Assembly: GCA_016789205.1 (NCBI GenBank)
Contig: JAEURF010000066.1
Span: 1 to 8,074, forward strand
Origin: Anaerolineales bacterium
GTDB taxonomy: Bacteria; Chloroflexota; Anaerolineae; Anaerolineales; Villigracilaceae
Length of the DNA: 8,074 nucleotides
Reading direction: 5' to 3'
Position numbers and translations under genes: made by a program
The notes under the pieces: model-generated
The model's input: the letters and a program-made list of their open reading frames with translations, nothing else
Told to the model about the DNA's origin: nothing
The model's database searches: none
In this document: positions 6,538-8,074 of the stretch, in pieces
How the letters are laid out: every line of letters starts with the position of its first letter
Position numbering within the stretch: position 1 is the stretch's first letter

Positions 6538-7779
6538 CTATGCTCTGTTAAAGTCCTGTGGAAATCTTTCTATACCTGTCACAACTGCCATCGTAGAAAA
6601 CTCACCCAAAGCGCACAAACACTTGCCTTGAATTTGTTTGGCAACATTCAATAACAAATCTACATCTTCATTTTTTACGCCATTGCCATTTTGCATACGT
6701 TTGCTGATGTTGTTCATCCAGAATGTACCTTCGCGGCAAGGTGTGCATTTTCCACAAGATTCATGCTTGAAGAATTTGAGTGTTTTGCTAATCACCCATT
6801 TCAAATCGACTGTGTCATCTAACACGATCACAGAGGCGGAACCTAAATCTGCGCCCATAGTACGGACAGCGGCATAATCAATCGGGGTATCTAACACTTT
6901 ATCATTCGCAACAATTAAAGAAGAAGAAGCACCTGCTGGCATAATCGCTTTGACCGTTCGGCTATCTTGCACACCACCGCCATGTTCATAAATTAATTGT
7001 CTAAACGTAGAACCAAACGGAAGTTCATAATTACCGGGCTTACGAACACGCCCAGATAATGAATAAATTTTTACACCAGCGGCATCTGGTGTACCGATGC
7101 TTTTATACCAATCTGCGCCGTTGGCAATAATCGGTGGAACGTTTGCAAATGTTTCTACATTATTAATCACAGTCGGTTTACCAAATAAACCAAACACGGC
7201 GGGGAATGGCGGACGATTTCTAGGCTGACCACGTTTGCCTTCAAGTGATTCCAACAAAGCAGTTTCTTCGCCACAAATGTATGCACCTGCACCTAAATGC
7301 GTATAAATTCTTAATGAATAATCAGTGCCGAATAATTTATCACCGAGAAAACCTGCTTCCTCCATCTCAGCAATTTGTTTATCCATGGCTTCAGCAATTT
7401 GCCAAAACTCACCACGCAAATATACATAAGCAACATTCGCGCCAACTGCATACGATGCAATTGCCAAGCCTTCCAAAAATTGAAAAGGATTCATTTCCAT
7501 CAATTCGCGGTCTTTGAAAGTGCCCGGTTCCGATTCATCGGCATTGGCAACTACATAATGGGGCCAAATATTTTTATCAATGAAAGACCATTTCATACCC
7601 GTTGGAAAGCCTGCCCCACCACGTCCACGTAAGCCAGAATTTTTGACTTCATCAATTACTGCGCCGGGTTGCATTTTGGTCACGGCTTTTTTGAAAGCGG
7701 CAAAACCGCCATTCTTTTTATAGACGTTAAATTTATGCAGGTCAGGTATGTCTCGATGTCTTAATAAGATGTGACTCAT
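6538..7779 (-). CDS. nuoF: NADH-quinone oxidoreductase subunit F (NuoF), NADH- and FMN-binding
   Basis: The 413-residue NuoF is the entry point for electrons: it binds NADH and FMN and carries [4Fe-4S] cluster N3. Visible motifs are the glycine-rich nucleotide loop GLRGRGGAGFPTG (49-61), NADESEPGTFKDR (79-91), and GAYICGEETALLES (165-178) followed by the GKRGQPRNRPPFPA segment. Cluster N3 ligands are C342, C345 and C348 in SCGKCTPCREG, with the fourth most likely C389 in CALGE. An additional C387 two residues earlier gives a CLC pair that could be confused with the ligand. Length is normal for the family. The ATG start overlaps the nuoE stop, with a good Shine-Dalgarno site seven bases upstream. 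The stop is TAG and nuoG begins three bases later. Confidence 0.98.
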   Translation of the reverse strand: MSHILLRHRDIPDLHKFNVYKKNGGFAAFKKAVTKMQPGAVIDEVKNSGLRGRGGAGFPTGMKWSFIDKNIWPHYVVANADESEPGTFKDRELMEMNPFQFLEGLAIASYAVGANVAYVYLRGEFWQIAEAMDKQIAEMEEAGFLGDKLFGTDYSLRIYTHLGAGAYICGEETALLESLEGKRGQPRNRPPFPAVFGLFGKPTVINNVETFANVPPIIANGADWYKSIGTPDAAGVKIYSLSGRVRKPGNYELPFGSTFRQLIYEHGGGVQDSRTVKAIMPAGASSSLIVANDKVLDTPIDYAAVRTMGADLGSASVIVLDDTVDLKWVISKTLKFFKHESCGKCTPCREGTFWMNNISKRMQNGNGVKNEDVDLLLNVAKQIQGKCLCALGEFSTMAVVTGIERFPQDFNRA

Positions 7780-8074
7780 CGCTTCTCTCCTGTTTCAACT
7801 TGCTTCAGCGACTGGAGCCATTCATTCACCCGCTCAAGAGTCATGTATTCGTGATATTTGATTCCATGCGGTCCTTGGCTTTGGAACATCGGAGCCCGGT
7901 CACAAGCCGCGAGGCACATCACGTGTTCAACAGTTACCAAACCATCTTGTGTGGTTTCGCCATCTTTAACATTTAAGTGTTCGCAAACTTGATTCAAAAA
8001 TTCATCTGCACCGCGTAATGCACAAGGTAAGTCTGTGCAAATTTGCATACGATATGTACCGGCTTTTTTCTCTT
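7776..8074 (-). CDS. nuoE: NADH-quinone oxidoreductase subunit E (NuoE), 5' end cut by window edge
   Basis: This is the C-terminal part of the 24-kDa-type subunit of complex I, a thioredoxin-like protein that binds the off-path [2Fe-2S] cluster N1a beside NuoF. The frame stays open to the right edge: the codons before the first visible Met (8046-8048) read EKKAGTYR and run into MQICTDLPC, which is the usual internal NuoE sequence, so that Met is not the start and the true start lies outside. Counting from that Met, the cluster ligands are C4 and C9 (CTDLPC) and C45 and C49 (CLAAC), the typical CxxxxC...CxxxC arrangement. The stop codon TGA overlaps the nuoF start by four bases (ATGA), which indicates translational coupling. 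Identity is secure; only the N-terminal helical part is missing from view. Confidence 0.96.
   Translation of the reverse strand, partial: EKKAGTYRMQICTDLPCALRGADEFLNQVCEHLNVKDGETTQDGLVTVEHVMCLAACDRAPMFQSQGPHGIKYHEYMTLERVNEWLQSLKQVETGEKR
7785..7791 (-). promoter_or_regulatory. Ribosome binding site of nuoF, inside the nuoE end
   Basis: On the minus strand this reads AGGAGAG and lies within the last codons of nuoE. The AGGAG core is seven bases before the ATG at 7779. It supports that ATG as the nuoF start, and with the ATGA overlap it suggests coupled translation of nuoE and nuoF. Confidence 0.75.

Overview
The window is the distal part of a bacterial respiratory complex I (NADH:quinone oxidoreductase, nuo) operon. 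All of it lies on the minus strand, so transcription runs from high to low coordinates. In transcription order it contains nuoE (cut by the right edge), nuoF, nuoG, nuoH, nuoI, nuoJ, nuoK and nuoL. nuoA-D would be expected beyond the right edge, and nuoM and nuoN beyond the left edge. No RNA gene, CRISPR array, transposase or unrelated coding gene is visible.

Layout: 7776-8074 nuoE, 6538-7779 nuoF and 4084-6534 nuoG encode the peripheral NADH-oxidising module. 2407-2928 nuoI encodes the ferredoxin-like connecting subunit. 2915-4084 nuoH, 1814-2329 nuoJ, 1506-1808 nuoK and 125-1351 nuoL encode membrane subunits. Electrons would pass from NADH to FMN (NuoF), along the iron-sulphur clusters of NuoF, NuoG and NuoI, to quinone near NuoH. 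NuoH, J, K and L form part of the proton-pumping arm. Most junctions overlap or are a few bases long (E/F, F/G, G/H, H/I, J/K). Only two have real spacers, I/J (77 bp) and K/L (154 bp), and both are filled with structured repeats.

Three things stand out. (1) NuoL has only 408 residues against roughly 600 or more in the family. It stops just after a conserved membrane segment in a His- and Lys-rich tail, and no continuation is visible in any minus-strand frame of the remaining 124 bases. (2) The K/L spacer holds two inverted copies of an imperfect hairpin repeat with matching internal-loop sequences and compensating stem changes, arranged like a REP doublet (REPIN/BIME-like). (3) The I/J spacer is a 56-bp array of seven degenerate octamers, four direct and three inverted, that can fold into a hairpin.

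Organism: a bacterium with moderately AT-rich DNA. The Thermus-like NuoG cysteine spacing with a complete extra [4Fe-4S] motif, the form of NuoI, and the GGTCGAGTAG...GTATCGAGACC type of repeat suggest Chloroflexota (Anaerolineae-like), but this is inferred from memory and was not tested. UGA is an ordinary stop here (nuoE and nuoH end with it), so the code looks standard.
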